A DNA stretch of 18,922 bases from JAFCCL01 sp041645325 (GCA_041645325.1 JBAZQI010000021.1:1-18922); one strand, 5' to 3'; shown: positions 1 through 6,903, numbered from the stretch's first letter. Program-made: numbers and translations. The notes: a model not told the origin generated them from the sequence alone.

Positions 1-303
1 GATTACACGGTTATCATTACCGCAGACCACGGAAGCGCGGAAGAGAAGCTATACCCTGACGGAAAGCCAAAGCCGGCGCATTCCACAAACCAGGTGAACT
101 TCATCCTTGTTTCAAACGACCCAAAACTGCAAAAGGCAAGGCTTGAGAACGGCGGCCAAAAGAATGTTGCCCCCACAATCCTGGGCATAATGGGCATAAA
201 AAAACCAAAGGAAATGACAGGAAAAAGCCTTTTTTGCTTCCGCAAAAAAGCCTTGGGAAAAATGCCTTCGGCAAAAGCCTTTTTTGCTGATGCAAAACCT
301 TAG
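1..303 (+). CDS. gpmI: 2,3-bisphosphoglycerate-independent phosphoglycerate mutase, C-terminal part
   Basis: This is the 3' end of a gene that begins before the window, open in frame from base 1 to the TAG at 301-303. iPGM interconverts 3- and 2-phosphoglycerate in glycolysis/gluconeogenesis in the cytoplasm. The family is recognised from TADHGSAEE near the left edge, with the Asp and His that bind the second Mn ion, then AHSTN with another metal-binding His, then VAPTILGIMGI and the usual closing stretch PKEMTGKSL. Family members normally end at or just after that point. Here about 24 further codons (FCFRKKALGKMPSAKAFFAD and a few more) are encoded by copies of the hairpin repeat that also fills the downstream gap. 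The native stop was probably lost when a repeat entered the 3' end, or the tail may be tolerated read-through. Identification is firm; the function of the tail is unknown. Confidence 0.9.
   Translation, partial: DYTVIITADHGSAEEKLYPDGKPKPAHSTNQVNFILVSNDPKLQKARLENGGQKNVAPTILGIMGIKKPKEMTGKSLFCFRKKALGKMPSAKAFFADAKP
222..262 (-). repeat. Hairpin repeat unit inside the gpmI 3' end
   Basis: Read on the minus strand this is TTTTTCCCAAGG, then a hairpin with 9-bp arms CTTTTTTGC/GCAAAAAAG (plus-strand arms 229-237 and 242-250, loop 238-241), then GCTTTTT. The flanks match the plus-strand units at 601-640 and 6751-6903. It lies within the gpmI reading frame and encodes part of the aberrant C-terminal tail. 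A second partial palindrome (TTTTGC/GCAAAA, 282-297) follows directly. Confidence 0.8.
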
Positions 304-366
304 AGATGCTTTAGCATCTCTTACGGTTTCTGAACCTTATAGGTTCAGAAAAAGCCTTGGGAAAAA
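302..366 (-). repeat. Two perfect hairpins followed by the constant repeat flank
   Basis: The first hairpin has arms AGAGATGCT (302-310) and AGCATCTCT (313-321) and overlaps the gpmI stop codon. The second has 11-bp arms at 327-337 and 341-351 (core TCTGAACCT/AGGTTCAGA) and a 3-nt loop. It is followed by AAGCCTTGGGAAAAAC, the reverse complement of the constant flank seen at 601-612 and 6871-6881. The arm sequences are unlike those of the other units although the layout is the same. The first could also act as part of a terminator for gpmI. Confidence 0.7.
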
Positions 367-551
367 CAAAATTGCCAATGCAATTTTAAGCCTTTTAGCC
401 TAACGGCAAAAAGGATTCTTTATTTTTTCCCGAATTAAGTTTTCTTTTCCCAACAGCCTTTTGGCAAAACCGAGTGCCCTGCAGGGTACGAGGCCCGCAA
501 AGCCATGCTTTGCTTGGGGCTGGCGAAAAAAGCCTTTTTCCAAAAAAGGCT

Positions 552-589
552 TGCGAAAAACGCTGGCGAAAAACGCTTCACAGGCAAAA
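552..589 (+). repeat. GGCGAAAAACGCTT module
   Basis: A short tandem, GCGAAAAACGCT then GGCGAAAAACGCTT, continues into a segment (562-589) that matches the gap before the first purF gene. GCTGGCGAAAAACGCTTC is identical at 562-579 and 5290-5307, and CAGGCAAAA follows in both. The start of the motif (GGCTGGCGAAAAA) also occurs at 518-530. This is a second repeat type interleaved with the CCCAAGG hairpin units. Confidence 0.7.
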
Positions 590-600
590 AAAAAAGTTTT

Positions 601-640
601 CTTTTCCCAAGGCTTTCTTTCTTCAGAAAGAAAGGCTTTG
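601..640 (+). repeat. Hairpin repeat unit upstream of the pilin-like operon
   Basis: The unit consists of CTTTTCCCAAGG (601-612), a palindrome with 10-bp arms CTTTCTTTCT (613-622) and AGAAAGAAAG (625-634), then GCTTTG. The layout is the same as at 6871-6903, but the palindrome differs. The unit ends about 9 bp before the TATA-like box of the next gene. Confidence 0.75.
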
Positions 641-648
641 CGACAAAG

Positions 649-656
649 TTAAATAC
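649..656 (+). promoter_or_regulatory. TATA-like box of the pilin-like operon
   Basis: TTAAATAC is centred about 28 bp before the ATG at 680. An archaeal start of transcription about 26 bp downstream would fall almost on the start codon, so the mRNA is probably leaderless. This is consistent with the absence of a Shine-Dalgarno sequence. Confidence 0.55.
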
Positions 657-679
657 AACTAAGCGCCTAATTAATTGAA

Positions 680-1114
680 ATGCGCGGCCAAATTTCGCTT
701 GATTTCCTTCTCGCAATAACAGTTGCGCTGATTGCAACCGGCGCAATACTTGCGGTGAGCGGCCAGATTTCACAAACGCAGGCACAGGCAAGCGCAAGGC
801 AGCAGCTTGACGGCATAGGAAACAGCCTGGGGGCAGTGATTTCTTACTCAGCACTGCTAAACGAGGCGGACAGCGCAAGCATTGAATTTGACATTCCTGG
901 GCTTCTCATAGCAGGGGAAGCAGTGCCGCAACCGTGCACAATAATCATAAACACAGACAACAACACAATCGACCTTTCTTACGACATAATTGACACGGAA
1001 ACAGGGCTAAGTGAAAATGTGAGCGTGGCAAAGCATTTTGTGAACCCTGTGGGCATGAGTATTCTCCCAACAAGTGCGGAATGCGGAGGCAGCATTCAAA
1101 TAACAAAGAGCTGA
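680..1114 (+). CDS. Class III signal peptide (pilin-like) protein 1
   Basis: A 144-aa protein with a very short basic head (MRG) followed at once by QISLDFLL and a hydrophobic helix to about residue 27. That is the layout of archaeal class III signal peptides, in which prepilin peptidase cuts between Gly and Gln and the helix forms the filament core; the usual QxSxE appears as QISLD. The rest is a polar extracellular domain with two Cys (in PQPCTI and SAECGG) that could form a disulfide. It is the first of four small genes that nearly abut or overlap and presumably form one operon. I infer a minor pilin or pseudopilin; the substrate or filament type cannot be told. Confidence 0.75.
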   Translation: MRGQISLDFLLAITVALIATGAILAVSGQISQTQAQASARQQLDGIGNSLGAVISYSALLNEADSASIEFDIPGLLIAGEAVPQPCTIIINTDNNTIDLSYDIIDTETGLSENVSVAKHFVNPVGMSILPTSAECGGSIQITKS

Positions 1115-1118
1115 TAAG

Positions 1119-1547
1119 ATGCAAAAAGGGCAGATTTTCTCGCTGGATTTCCTGATTTCAATGGCTGTTGTGATGGCAGCCATAGGCCTCGTCATTCAGA
1201 CTGCAGAGGTCAGCGCCTACAACGCCAAGGAAACCAGAATCCAGGGCGAACTTTGGAATGTTGCGGAAACAGCCGCGGATTTGATTGCGGCAAGCAATGA
1301 AACGACATGCAGCAATGGCGGAGGCGGGCATTTGATGAACTGCGTTGATGCAACGGCAGACTTTTCCAAAATAACAGGATTCCTTGAAGATGCAGGCTAC
1401 GGCTACAGCATTACGGCAACAGGAATAAACCCTCTTTTGAACGGAAACCAGGGCTCGAATGATTACTATGAAACAGTCAGGACAGTTTTCATAAACAACA
1501 TGAGTGGAAGCACTGTTGACTTGAAAGTAAGGGCGTGGAAGGCATGA
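1119..1547 (+). CDS. Class III signal peptide (pilin-like) protein 2
   Basis: A 142-aa protein beginning MQKGQIFSLDFLISMAVVMA: a short charged head with the G|Q cleavage site, then a hydrophobic segment to about residue 27. Compared with its upstream neighbour there is one extra residue between Gln and the Ser-Leu-Asp core. The mature part is polar, with two Cys around a glycine run (TTCSNGGGG...NCVD) and three possible N-glycosylation sites (NET, NMS and similar). The start lies 4 bp after the previous stop, and the stop overlaps the next ATG by 4 bp, so translation is probably coupled. I infer that it is a subunit of the same pilus or pseudopilus. No known family beyond the signal type was recognised. 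Confidence 0.72.
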   Translation: MQKGQIFSLDFLISMAVVMAAIGLVIQTAEVSAYNAKETRIQGELWNVAETAADLIAASNETTCSNGGGGHLMNCVDATADFSKITGFLEDAGYGYSITATGINPLLNGNQGSNDYYETVRTVFINNMSGSTVDLKVRAWKA

Positions 1548-1843
1548 AAAAAGGCATAATTTTCACTACAGATGCAATCCTTGCGCTCATTGCCGTGATT
1601 GTTTTGCTTGCGATGATTCCAATGCAGGCAGGCAACAGCGAAAGCAAGGTGTTTGAAAACCTGAATGACAGGGCAAGGGATGAGGCAATAACATCGTTCT
1701 ACAAAGGAACAACGGGAAGCAATACAAGCATAGAGGGGACGTCAATGTTTGGAAAATGTGTCATTTACTACAGCCTTGACCCAAACAACGGGCTTGGGGC
1801 GCAGGCCCAGCCGCAAAAAAAAGTTTTTTGTGAGGAAGCATGA
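1544..1843 (+). CDS. Small pilin-like or signal-anchored protein 3
   Basis: A 99-aa protein, MKKGIIFTTDAILALIAV..., with a KKG head and a hydrophobic helix of roughly 20 residues resembling a class III signal sequence. The Gln and Ser are replaced (GIIFTTD), so cleavage is less certain. Start choice: an in-frame GTG lies at 1535, but ATG 1544 overlaps the TGA of the preceding gene (ATGA), the same arrangement as the next junction, so 1544 is preferred. The short mature part has two Cys (FGKCVIYY and KVFCEEA). It probably belongs to the same surface complex as its neighbours; no family was recognised. Confidence 0.65.
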   Translation: MKKGIIFTTDAILALIAVIVLLAMIPMQAGNSESKVFENLNDRARDEAITSFYKGTTGSNTSIEGTSMFGKCVIYYSLDPNNGLGAQAQPQKKVFCEEA

Positions 1844-2382
1844 ACAAAAAAGCAGGGCTTTATGTCGGGGCAATTGCCTTGGCGGCAATAGCAGTCATTG
1901 CCGCGATTTCATTCAACAGCATTTCCAGCGCAAGGGCACAGGAAACCGAAGGCCAGACAAAGGCAATCCTTGACCTCAAATGGGAAGCGCAGAACGCCCA
2001 GTTTGTTGCTGGCAAGGCAGTGGCTGACGCGCTTGCGGACGCAAGCTACACAACGACAAGCTGCGGCTATGATGCAGCCCAGGCATCCGGAAAAATAGAG
2101 GCATACCTCACAACAGTTAAACAGCAGGCATTCCCAGGGTGCAGCTTTTCTGTGCTTTCAGCAAATGGCGCAGGCAATCCGGCGGACATAACGGTTTCGC
2201 TGCAACTCGCATGCGAAAAGGACTCCGGCGAAAACCTCAAGACATCTTGCGTAAAAACAGTTGAATTCAAAAAGCAGGTCCAAACCAGCATAACGGCAGG
2301 AAACCAGTGCACGGTAATAGTGAATAACACCGATGACACGCCATACGAAGAAGTCCACCAAACAGCAACATTCAGCCCCTAA
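1840..2382 (+). CDS. N-terminally anchored or secreted hypothetical protein 4 of the pilin-like operon
   Basis: A 180-aa protein whose ATG overlaps the previous TGA by 4 bp. The N-terminus MNKKAGLYVGAIALAAIAVI has a basic head and a hydrophobic helix to about residue 24, with an Ala/Gln-rich stretch after it (SSARAQETEG). The helix could be a signal peptide or a pilin-type N-terminal helix. The extracellular part is Thr/Ala-rich with five Cys. A paired arrangement (SCGYD...PGCSF; LACEK...TSCVK; NQCTV) suggests disulfides, and NNT is a possible N-glycosylation site. It closes the four-gene cassette; a TATA box for ABCE1 follows, so the transcript probably ends nearby. Its role in a filament or pseudopilus is inferred from position and signal type only. 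Confidence 0.65.
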   Translation: MNKKAGLYVGAIALAAIAVIAAISFNSISSARAQETEGQTKAILDLKWEAQNAQFVAGKAVADALADASYTTTSCGYDAAQASGKIEAYLTTVKQQAFPGCSFSVLSANGAGNPADITVSLQLACEKDSGENLKTSCVKTVEFKKQVQTSITAGNQCTVIVNNTDDTPYEEVHQTATFSP

Positions 2383-2396
2383 CGCCACAAAAAGCG

Positions 2397-2405
2397 TTTT
2401 ATTAA
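2397..2405 (+). promoter_or_regulatory. TATA-like box of the ABCE1-Pelota unit
   Basis: TTTTATTAA is centred 30 bp before the ABCE1 ATG at 2431, which is typical spacing for a leaderless or near-leaderless archaeal transcript. The 48-bp gap has no clear Shine-Dalgarno sequence. Confidence 0.55.
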
Positions 2406-2430
2406 CTTTCCTTTCCAAACTTATTTTACC

Positions 2431-4218
2431 ATGAAAACAGAGTCAAGGCAGAGGATTGCTGTAATAGATTATGACAGGTGCAATCCCAAAAAGTGCGGCA
2501 ATTGGTACTGCGAAAGCGTGTGCCCGGTGAACCGTGCAGGAAAACAGTGCATTTTGCACGAGGCCGAAGAAAAGCCCACCATAAGCGAGGAGCTTTGCAT
2601 AGGCTGCCTCATCTGCCAGACCAAGTGCCCTTTTGGGGCAATAAGCGTCATAAACCTTTCAATGCAGCTTGATGCCCCAATCCACGAATACGGCAAAAAC
2701 ATGTTCAGGCTGCACAGGCTCCCGCTGCCAAAAGAAAAAAGCGTTGTGGGCCTTGTGGGAAGAAACGGCCTGGGAAAGACAACAGCCCTGAAGATTTTGT
2801 CGGGAAAGCTTGTCCCAAACCTCGGCAAAATTGAAGAAAAGCCAAGCTGGGAAAAAGTCATACAATATTTCAGGGGAAAGGAAGCGCAGGCTTTCTTTGA
2901 AAAGGTTTCAATTGGAAAAGCAAGGGTTGCTGTCAAGCCGCAGGACATCGATGCCTTGCCAACCGTAATCAAGGGCGGGAAAAGCGTGGCACAGTTGTTG
3001 CACGAGGCAGATGAAAAAAATGCCTTTGATGAGGTTGTGAAAGGGCTTGGAATAGGGGAAATCCTTGAAAACAGCCTTGCAAACCTTTCAGGCGGGGAAC
3101 TGCAAAAAGTCGCGGTTGCCGCAACGGCAATGAAGCAAGCAGACCTTTTCTTTTTTGACGAGCCGACATCATACCTTGACATAAGCCAAAGGATAAATGT
3201 TGCGAAATTCATAAGGGGCATTGCGGAAAAAGGCTTCCCTGTAATGGTTGTGGAGCATGACCTGATAGTGCTTGATTATTTGAGTGACTTCGTGCACCTG
3301 ATGTACGGAAAGCCCGCCTGCTTTGGCGTTGTGAGCCAGGTGAAAACAACCAAGGCAGGAATAAACGATTACATAGAGGGCTTTTCCAAAGAGGAAAATT
3401 ACAGGTTCAGGGACTACGCAATAGAGTTTCCCACAAAAACAAGTGATAAAAAGAAAAAGGAAAACATCCTGACGCAATGGCCTGCCTTCACAAAAACGCT
3501 TGGAAAATTCAGGCTGGAAGTGAAGGAAGGGGCATTGAACAGGGATGAGGTAATAGGAATACTGGGCCAGAATGCAACCGGAAAAACAACCTTTGCGAAA
3601 ATAATTGCCGGCCTGCTTGAAACAGACAAGGGAAAGTTTGACCTGAAGCTGAAAATAGCCTACAAACCACAGCAGCTTGTGCCGGAAAAGGGAAAAACAG
3701 TTGACGAATTCCTCAGGGAAAAAGGCGCTGAGATAGGCACCTCGCTTTTCAAGACCGAAACCCTGCAGCCGCTTGAGCTTGAGCACCTGCTTGAAAAAAA
3801 ACTCGAAACATTGTCAGGCGGAGAACTGCAAAGGGTTGCGATTGCGGGATGCCTTTCGCAGAAAGCGGACATAATCCTCATGGACGAGCCCTCTGCGCAC
3901 CTTGACATTGAACAAAGGCTCAAGGCAACAAAGGCAATAAGGAGCATTGTGAACACGCGCAACGCATCCGCGCTTATAATAGACCACGACCTTGTTTTCC
4001 TGGATTACCTTGCAAACAGGGTGATGTTCTTTGACGGCGTTCCCTCAAAACAGGGAATTGCAAACAGTCCAGTGGAAATGGAAGAAGGAATGAACGCATT
4101 GCTGAAAAGCCTCGGCATAACGCTGCGCAGGGAAAAAAACGGAAGACCGAGGATAAACAAGCTTGACAGCGTGCTGGACAGGGAGCAAAAAAAACAGGGA
4201 AATTATTACTATACCTGA
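2431..4218 (+). CDS. abce1: ABCE1 ribosome-recycling ATPase (RNase L inhibitor homologue)
   Basis: A 595-aa protein of normal family length. ABCE1 splits the 70S ribosome into subunits after termination or Pelota-mediated rescue. The N-terminal iron-sulfur domain has two sets of four Cys: 17, 22, 27, 31 and 56, 59, 62, 66, the second in CIGCLICQTKCP. Nucleotide-binding domain 1 has Walker A GRNGLGKTT (about 110-118), signature LSGGELQKVA, Walker B FFFDEPTSYLD and the H-loop VVEHD. Domain 2 has Walker A GQNATGKTT (379-387), signature LSGGELQRVA, Walker B ILMDEPSAHLD and IIDHD. All catalytic elements look intact. Pelota, its known partner, starts 10 bp downstream, so the two are almost certainly co-transcribed. 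The assignment is very secure. Confidence 0.97.
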   Translation: MKTESRQRIAVIDYDRCNPKKCGNWYCESVCPVNRAGKQCILHEAEEKPTISEELCIGCLICQTKCPFGAISVINLSMQLDAPIHEYGKNMFRLHRLPLPKEKSVVGLVGRNGLGKTTALKILSGKLVPNLGKIEEKPSWEKVIQYFRGKEAQAFFEKVSIGKARVAVKPQDIDALPTVIKGGKSVAQLLHEADEKNAFDEVVKGLGIGEILENSLANLSGGELQKVAVAATAMKQADLFFFDEPTSYLDISQRINVAKFIRGIAEKGFPVMVVEHDLIVLDYLSDFVHLMYGKPACFGVVSQVKTTKAGINDYIEGFSKEENYRFRDYAIEFPTKTSDKKKKENILTQWPAFTKTLGKFRLEVKEGALNRDEVIGILGQNATGKTTFAKIIAGLLETDKGKFDLKLKIAYKPQQLVPEKGKTVDEFLREKGAEIGTSLFKTETLQPLELEHLLEKKLETLSGGELQRVAIAGCLSQKADIILMDEPSAHLDIEQRLKATKAIRSIVNTRNASALIIDHDLVFLDYLANRVMFFDGVPSKQGIANSPVEMEEGMNALLKSLGITLRREKNGRPRINKLDSVLDREQKKQGNYYYT

Positions 4219-4228
4219 AGGTGTTTGA

Positions 4229-5272
4229 ATGCGCATACTTAAGATTGACTGGAAGGAAAACTTTTTGCATCTTGTGCCTGAAACAGAGGACGACCTGTGG
4301 CATTTGGAGAGGGTGATAGAAAAGCACGACCTTGTCTCGGGCATTGCCGACAGGAAAATAAAGCCAAGGGTTGAGGGCGAAAAGGCCCAAAGGATAAAAA
4401 TCTTTGTGACGCTTGACGTTGACAGCCTTGAATTCCACCGCTTTCTCGGCCAGCTCCGCGTTTCAGGCGCAATAGTGGACGGGACGCCTGCCGAACTGCT
4501 TGAAATCGGCGCACAGCAGTCCATTGAAATAGCGCCTGGCACCGAAATAAAGGTAAAGAAGCAGGCGCTGAAAAAATTCCAGGCTGAAAGACTGCTAAAG
4601 GCTGCCGAGGCCACAAAAAAGGGCAGGGTCTTGCTTTTGGTCCTGGATGACGAGCAGGCAAGCTTTGCCATAATGCACGAGTTTGAGCTTGAAGAAAAAG
4701 GCAATGTGAGAAGCGGCAGGTCAGGAAAGCAGTTCAAGGGAGAGGACGTGAAGGCAAAGTATTTTTCCGAAGTATTTGAAAAGCTGCTTGAAATAAAGCC
4801 GGAAAAGGTTGTTGTTGCAGGGCCGGGCTTTGCAAAAGAAGAATTCCAGAAATACATGGAGGAAAAGGAAAAGAAGGGAATGCAGCTTTTTTTTGCCTCA
4901 ACAAACAGCGTTGGCAAAACAGGCCTGCAGGAGCTGCTTAAAGGCAATGCCCTTGAAAAGATTGTGCAGGAAATGCAGCTTGTGAAAGAAACAAAGCTTG
5001 TGGAAGGAATCCTTGCCGAACTTGGAAAAGGCACAGGGCTTGCGGAATACGGCTTGAAGGAAGTGCAGCAGGCGGTTGAGGCAGGCGCGGTAAAACAATT
5101 GCTTGTTTCAGACGCCTTTTTCCTTGAAAACAGGGGAGAATCCGAAAAAATCATGCAGGAAGCCGAAAAAATGGGCGCAGAAGTCCATTTGGTAAACGGG
5201 GAGCACGAAGCGGGAAAACAGCTTGGCGGCCTTGGCGGCGTTGCCGCATTGCTCCGCTACAGAATCAAGTGA
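4229..5272 (+). CDS. pelA: aPelota (Dom34) ribosome-rescue factor
   Basis: A 347-aa protein, normal for archaeal Pelota, an eRF1 paralogue that enters the empty A site of stalled ribosomes and works with aEF1A and ABCE1. It begins MRILKIDWKENFLHLVPETE, the usual N-terminal Sm-like domain opening with the ...EDDLWHLERVI segment. The central domain starts around LLLVLDDEQASFAIM (about 131-146), and the C-terminal domain includes KVVVAGPGFAKEEF and ends in the typical GGVAALLRYRIK. As expected for Pelota it lacks the GGQ hydrolysis motif of eRF1. It sits 10 bp after ABCE1, matching its physical partnership. A hairpin, AGCCTTTTT/AAAAAGGCT, begins right after the stop and may serve as terminator. 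Confidence 0.95.
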   Translation: MRILKIDWKENFLHLVPETEDDLWHLERVIEKHDLVSGIADRKIKPRVEGEKAQRIKIFVTLDVDSLEFHRFLGQLRVSGAIVDGTPAELLEIGAQQSIEIAPGTEIKVKKQALKKFQAERLLKAAEATKKGRVLLLVLDDEQASFAIMHEFELEEKGNVRSGRSGKQFKGEDVKAKYFSEVFEKLLEIKPEKVVVAGPGFAKEEFQKYMEEKEKKGMQLFFASTNSVGKTGLQELLKGNALEKIVQEMQLVKETKLVEGILAELGKGTGLAEYGLKEVQQAVEAGAVKQLLVSDAFFLENRGESEKIMQEAEKMGAEVHLVNGEHEAGKQLGGLGGVAALLRYRIK

Positions 5273-5273
5273 A

Positions 5274-5317
5274 AGCCTTTTTAAAAAAGGCTGGCGAAAA
5301 ACGCTTCGCAGGCAAAA
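5274..5317 (+). repeat. Hairpin repeat between pelA and the first purF gene
   Basis: A near-perfect hairpin AGCCTTTTT (5274-5282) and AAAAAAGGCT (5283-5292) is followed by GCGAA/TTCGC arms (5294-5298, 5305-5309) within the module shared with 562-589. It may also act as terminator for the ABCE1-Pelota transcript because it overlaps the last Pelota bases. Confidence 0.65.
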
Positions 5318-5341
5318 GAAAGGCTTCAAGGCAAAGTGAAT

Positions 5342-5350
5342 TATTTTTAA
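5342..5350 (+). promoter_or_regulatory. TATA-like box of the first purF gene
   Basis: TATTTTTAA lies about 27 bp before the ATG at 5373, implying a leaderless transcript. It lies about 25 bp downstream of the repeat module. Confidence 0.5.
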
Positions 5351-5372
5351 GGTTATTCGGGCTATTTTCCTA

Positions 5373-6734
5373 ATGGTGGGCTTTTTGGGCGAGATTGAGG
5401 AAAACTGCGGGGTTTTCGGGCTTTGGGGCAATGGCGAATGCGCCAAAAAGATTCATGGGGCTTTGCATTTCCTGCAGCATAGGGGCCAGCAGTACTGCGG
5501 CATTGCCACAAGCGATGGAAAAGGGGTTTTTATCCAAAGCCACAAGGGCCTTGTTGACCCGACCTTCACAAGGGAAGATTTTGAACAGCTCAAAGGAAAC
5601 TTTGGGATAGGCCATGTGAGCCTAAGGGACAGGCAGCCGATGACACTGCGCAGCAGGCTCGGTGATTTTGCAATCTGCTTCAACGGAAACATAGGCAATG
5701 CGGCAGAGCTCATTGAATTACTTAAAAGGCAGGGCCACAGCTTCTGGCTTGACTCGCAGGTTGAGCTGCTTGCAAAGCTCATTGCCAGGGAAGACAGCTT
5801 CCTTGGGGGCCTTGCCTCAATAAGAAAAAGGGTTGACGGAAGCTACAGCCTGCTTATTCTCACGCCCGAAGGCATCATTGCGGCAAGGGATGCCTGCGGA
5901 TTCAAGCCCATGGTGCTTGGGAAAAACAACAGGGAATACGCGGTTTCGTCGGAAAGCAGGGCATTGCAGAACCTTGGCTTTGAAATAGAGCGCGATGTTA
6001 AGCCTGGCGAGGTTGTCAAAATAAGCGAAAAAGGCTTTGCTACCCTGGACCTTTTTGAAAGCGGGCGCAAAGCGCACTGCGCGTTTGAATGGGCCTACAC
6101 CGCAAGCGTTGACTCGATAATAGACGGAATGCCTGTTGACAGGGCGAGAAACAACATGGGCGCAATGCTTGCAAAAAGGGACAAGGGCAAGTTCAAGGCT
6201 GACATTGTTGCGCCTGTTCCAAACAGCGGAATAGGGCACGCCGAGGGGTATCACGCGGAAAGCAAGGTTCCGCTCAAAAGCGTTTTTATGATTGACAGGT
6301 ATGGGGACAGGAGCTACACGCAGGCAACGCAGGACGAAAGGGACAGCATGGCGAGAAAAAAGCTCAGCGTTATCAGGGATGCTGTTAAAGGCAAAAGAAT
6401 TGTGCTGTGCGACGACAGCATTGTAAGGGGCACGCAAATAAGGGAAAAGGTACGGGAATTGAAGAAGGCTGGCGCAAAAGAGGTCCATGTAAGGATAGCC
6501 GTTCCTCCTCTCATGTACCCCTGCAAGTACGGCATTTCAACAAGAAAATATGAAGAGCTAATCGCAAGAAGGATGCCTGTTGAAGAAATATGCAGGCACC
6601 TAGGGGCTGACAGCCTTGAATACAACAGCCTTGAGGACCTGGTGAAAGCCATTGGAAAGAAAAAAGAAGAACTTTGCCTTTACTGTTGGGACGGCATTTC
6701 CCCGATTGCTGAAAAACAGAAAAAAATCATTTAA
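5373..6734 (+). CDS. Divergent amidophosphoribosyltransferase paralogue (PurF-like)
   Basis: A 453-aa protein with both PurF domains: an N-terminal class II glutamine amidotransferase and a C-terminal phosphoribosyltransferase. The canonical enzyme makes 5-phosphoribosylamine from PRPP and glutamine, the first step of purine synthesis. Cys12 would become the N-terminal nucleophile after removal of an 11-residue propeptide, as in Bacillus PurF. QHRGQ, FNGN and an Asp (LDSQ, about 127) are present. However, the stretch that reads GHVRY in canonical enzymes is GHVSL (81-85), so the counterparts of E. coli Arg73, which binds glutamine, and Tyr74 are missing. The flexible loop NRYVGRTFI is DRYGDRSYT. 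The PRPP loop (LCDDSIVRGT) and four iron-sulfur-type Cys (HCAFEW, YPCKYG, CLYC) are kept. It may use a different amine source, be regulated differently, or act elsewhere. Family secure, exact role not. Confidence 0.85.
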   Translation: MVGFLGEIEENCGVFGLWGNGECAKKIHGALHFLQHRGQQYCGIATSDGKGVFIQSHKGLVDPTFTREDFEQLKGNFGIGHVSLRDRQPMTLRSRLGDFAICFNGNIGNAAELIELLKRQGHSFWLDSQVELLAKLIAREDSFLGGLASIRKRVDGSYSLLILTPEGIIAARDACGFKPMVLGKNNREYAVSSESRALQNLGFEIERDVKPGEVVKISEKGFATLDLFESGRKAHCAFEWAYTASVDSIIDGMPVDRARNNMGAMLAKRDKGKFKADIVAPVPNSGIGHAEGYHAESKVPLKSVFMIDRYGDRSYTQATQDERDSMARKKLSVIRDAVKGKRIVLCDDSIVRGTQIREKVRELKKAGAKEVHVRIAVPPLMYPCKYGISTRKYEELIARRMPVEEICRHLGADSLEYNSLEDLVKAIGKKKEELCLYCWDGISPIAEKQKKII

Positions 6735-6750
6735 AAGAAAAATGCTTTCT

Positions 6751-6903
6751 TTCCCAAGGCTTTTTTCCCGCTTGCACCCAACAGGGTGCAGGAAAAAAGG
6801 CTTCCGCCAACAGGCGGCTTTTTCCCAAGGCTTTTTTGCTGTGGCAAAAAAGGCTTTGCGCGAAGCGCAGTTTTCCCAAGGCTTTTTCCGCAGAAAAAGG
6901 CTT
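6751..6903 (+). repeat. Array of five hairpins with constant CCCAAGG flanks
   Basis: Three copies of TTTCCCAAGG occur (ending at 6759, 6830 and 6881), and each opens a hairpin closed by GCTT. Hairpin A (6760-6799) has CTTTTTTCC/GGAAAAAAG arms around TGCACCC-AACA-GGGTGCA. Hairpin B (6804-6817) is CCGCC-AACA-GGCGG. Hairpin C (6831-6852) is CTTTTTTGC/GCAAAAAAG, the same arms as the gpmI copy at 229-250. Hairpin D (6857-6869) is TGCGC-GAA-GCGCA. Hairpin E (6882-6899) is CTTTTTC-CGCA-GAAAAAG. The array fills the gap between the two purF genes and runs straight into the next TATA box. It contains no credible coding sequence. Confidence 0.8.

Larger units (their letters stand above)
304..679. other. 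376-bp gene-free gap filled with hairpins
   Basis: I see no convincing gene here; both strands carry only low-complexity, lysine- or phenylalanine-rich reading frames made by the repeats. The stretch is a near-continuous series of inverted repeats: 302-321, 327-351, 368-387 (AAAATTGC/GCAATTTT), an imperfect one near 391-414, 497-513 (GCAAAGC/GCTTTGC), 530-552 (AAGCCTTTTT/AAAAAGGCTT) and 613-634. It ends with a TATA-like box for the first pilin-like gene. Confidence 0.7.

Noticed and set aside
435..878. A 147-aa minus-strand open frame
   Set aside because: It is composed of repeat DNA and the antisense of the first pilin-like gene, with no family resemblance.
4045..5154. A long minus-strand open frame opposite Pelota
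   Set aside because: It is a Ser/Phe-rich antisense shadow of a clearly identified gene.
6751..6903. CRISPR array
   Set aside because: The constant flanks are short, spacing is irregular and the variable parts are palindromes rather than unique spacers; there are no cas genes nearby.
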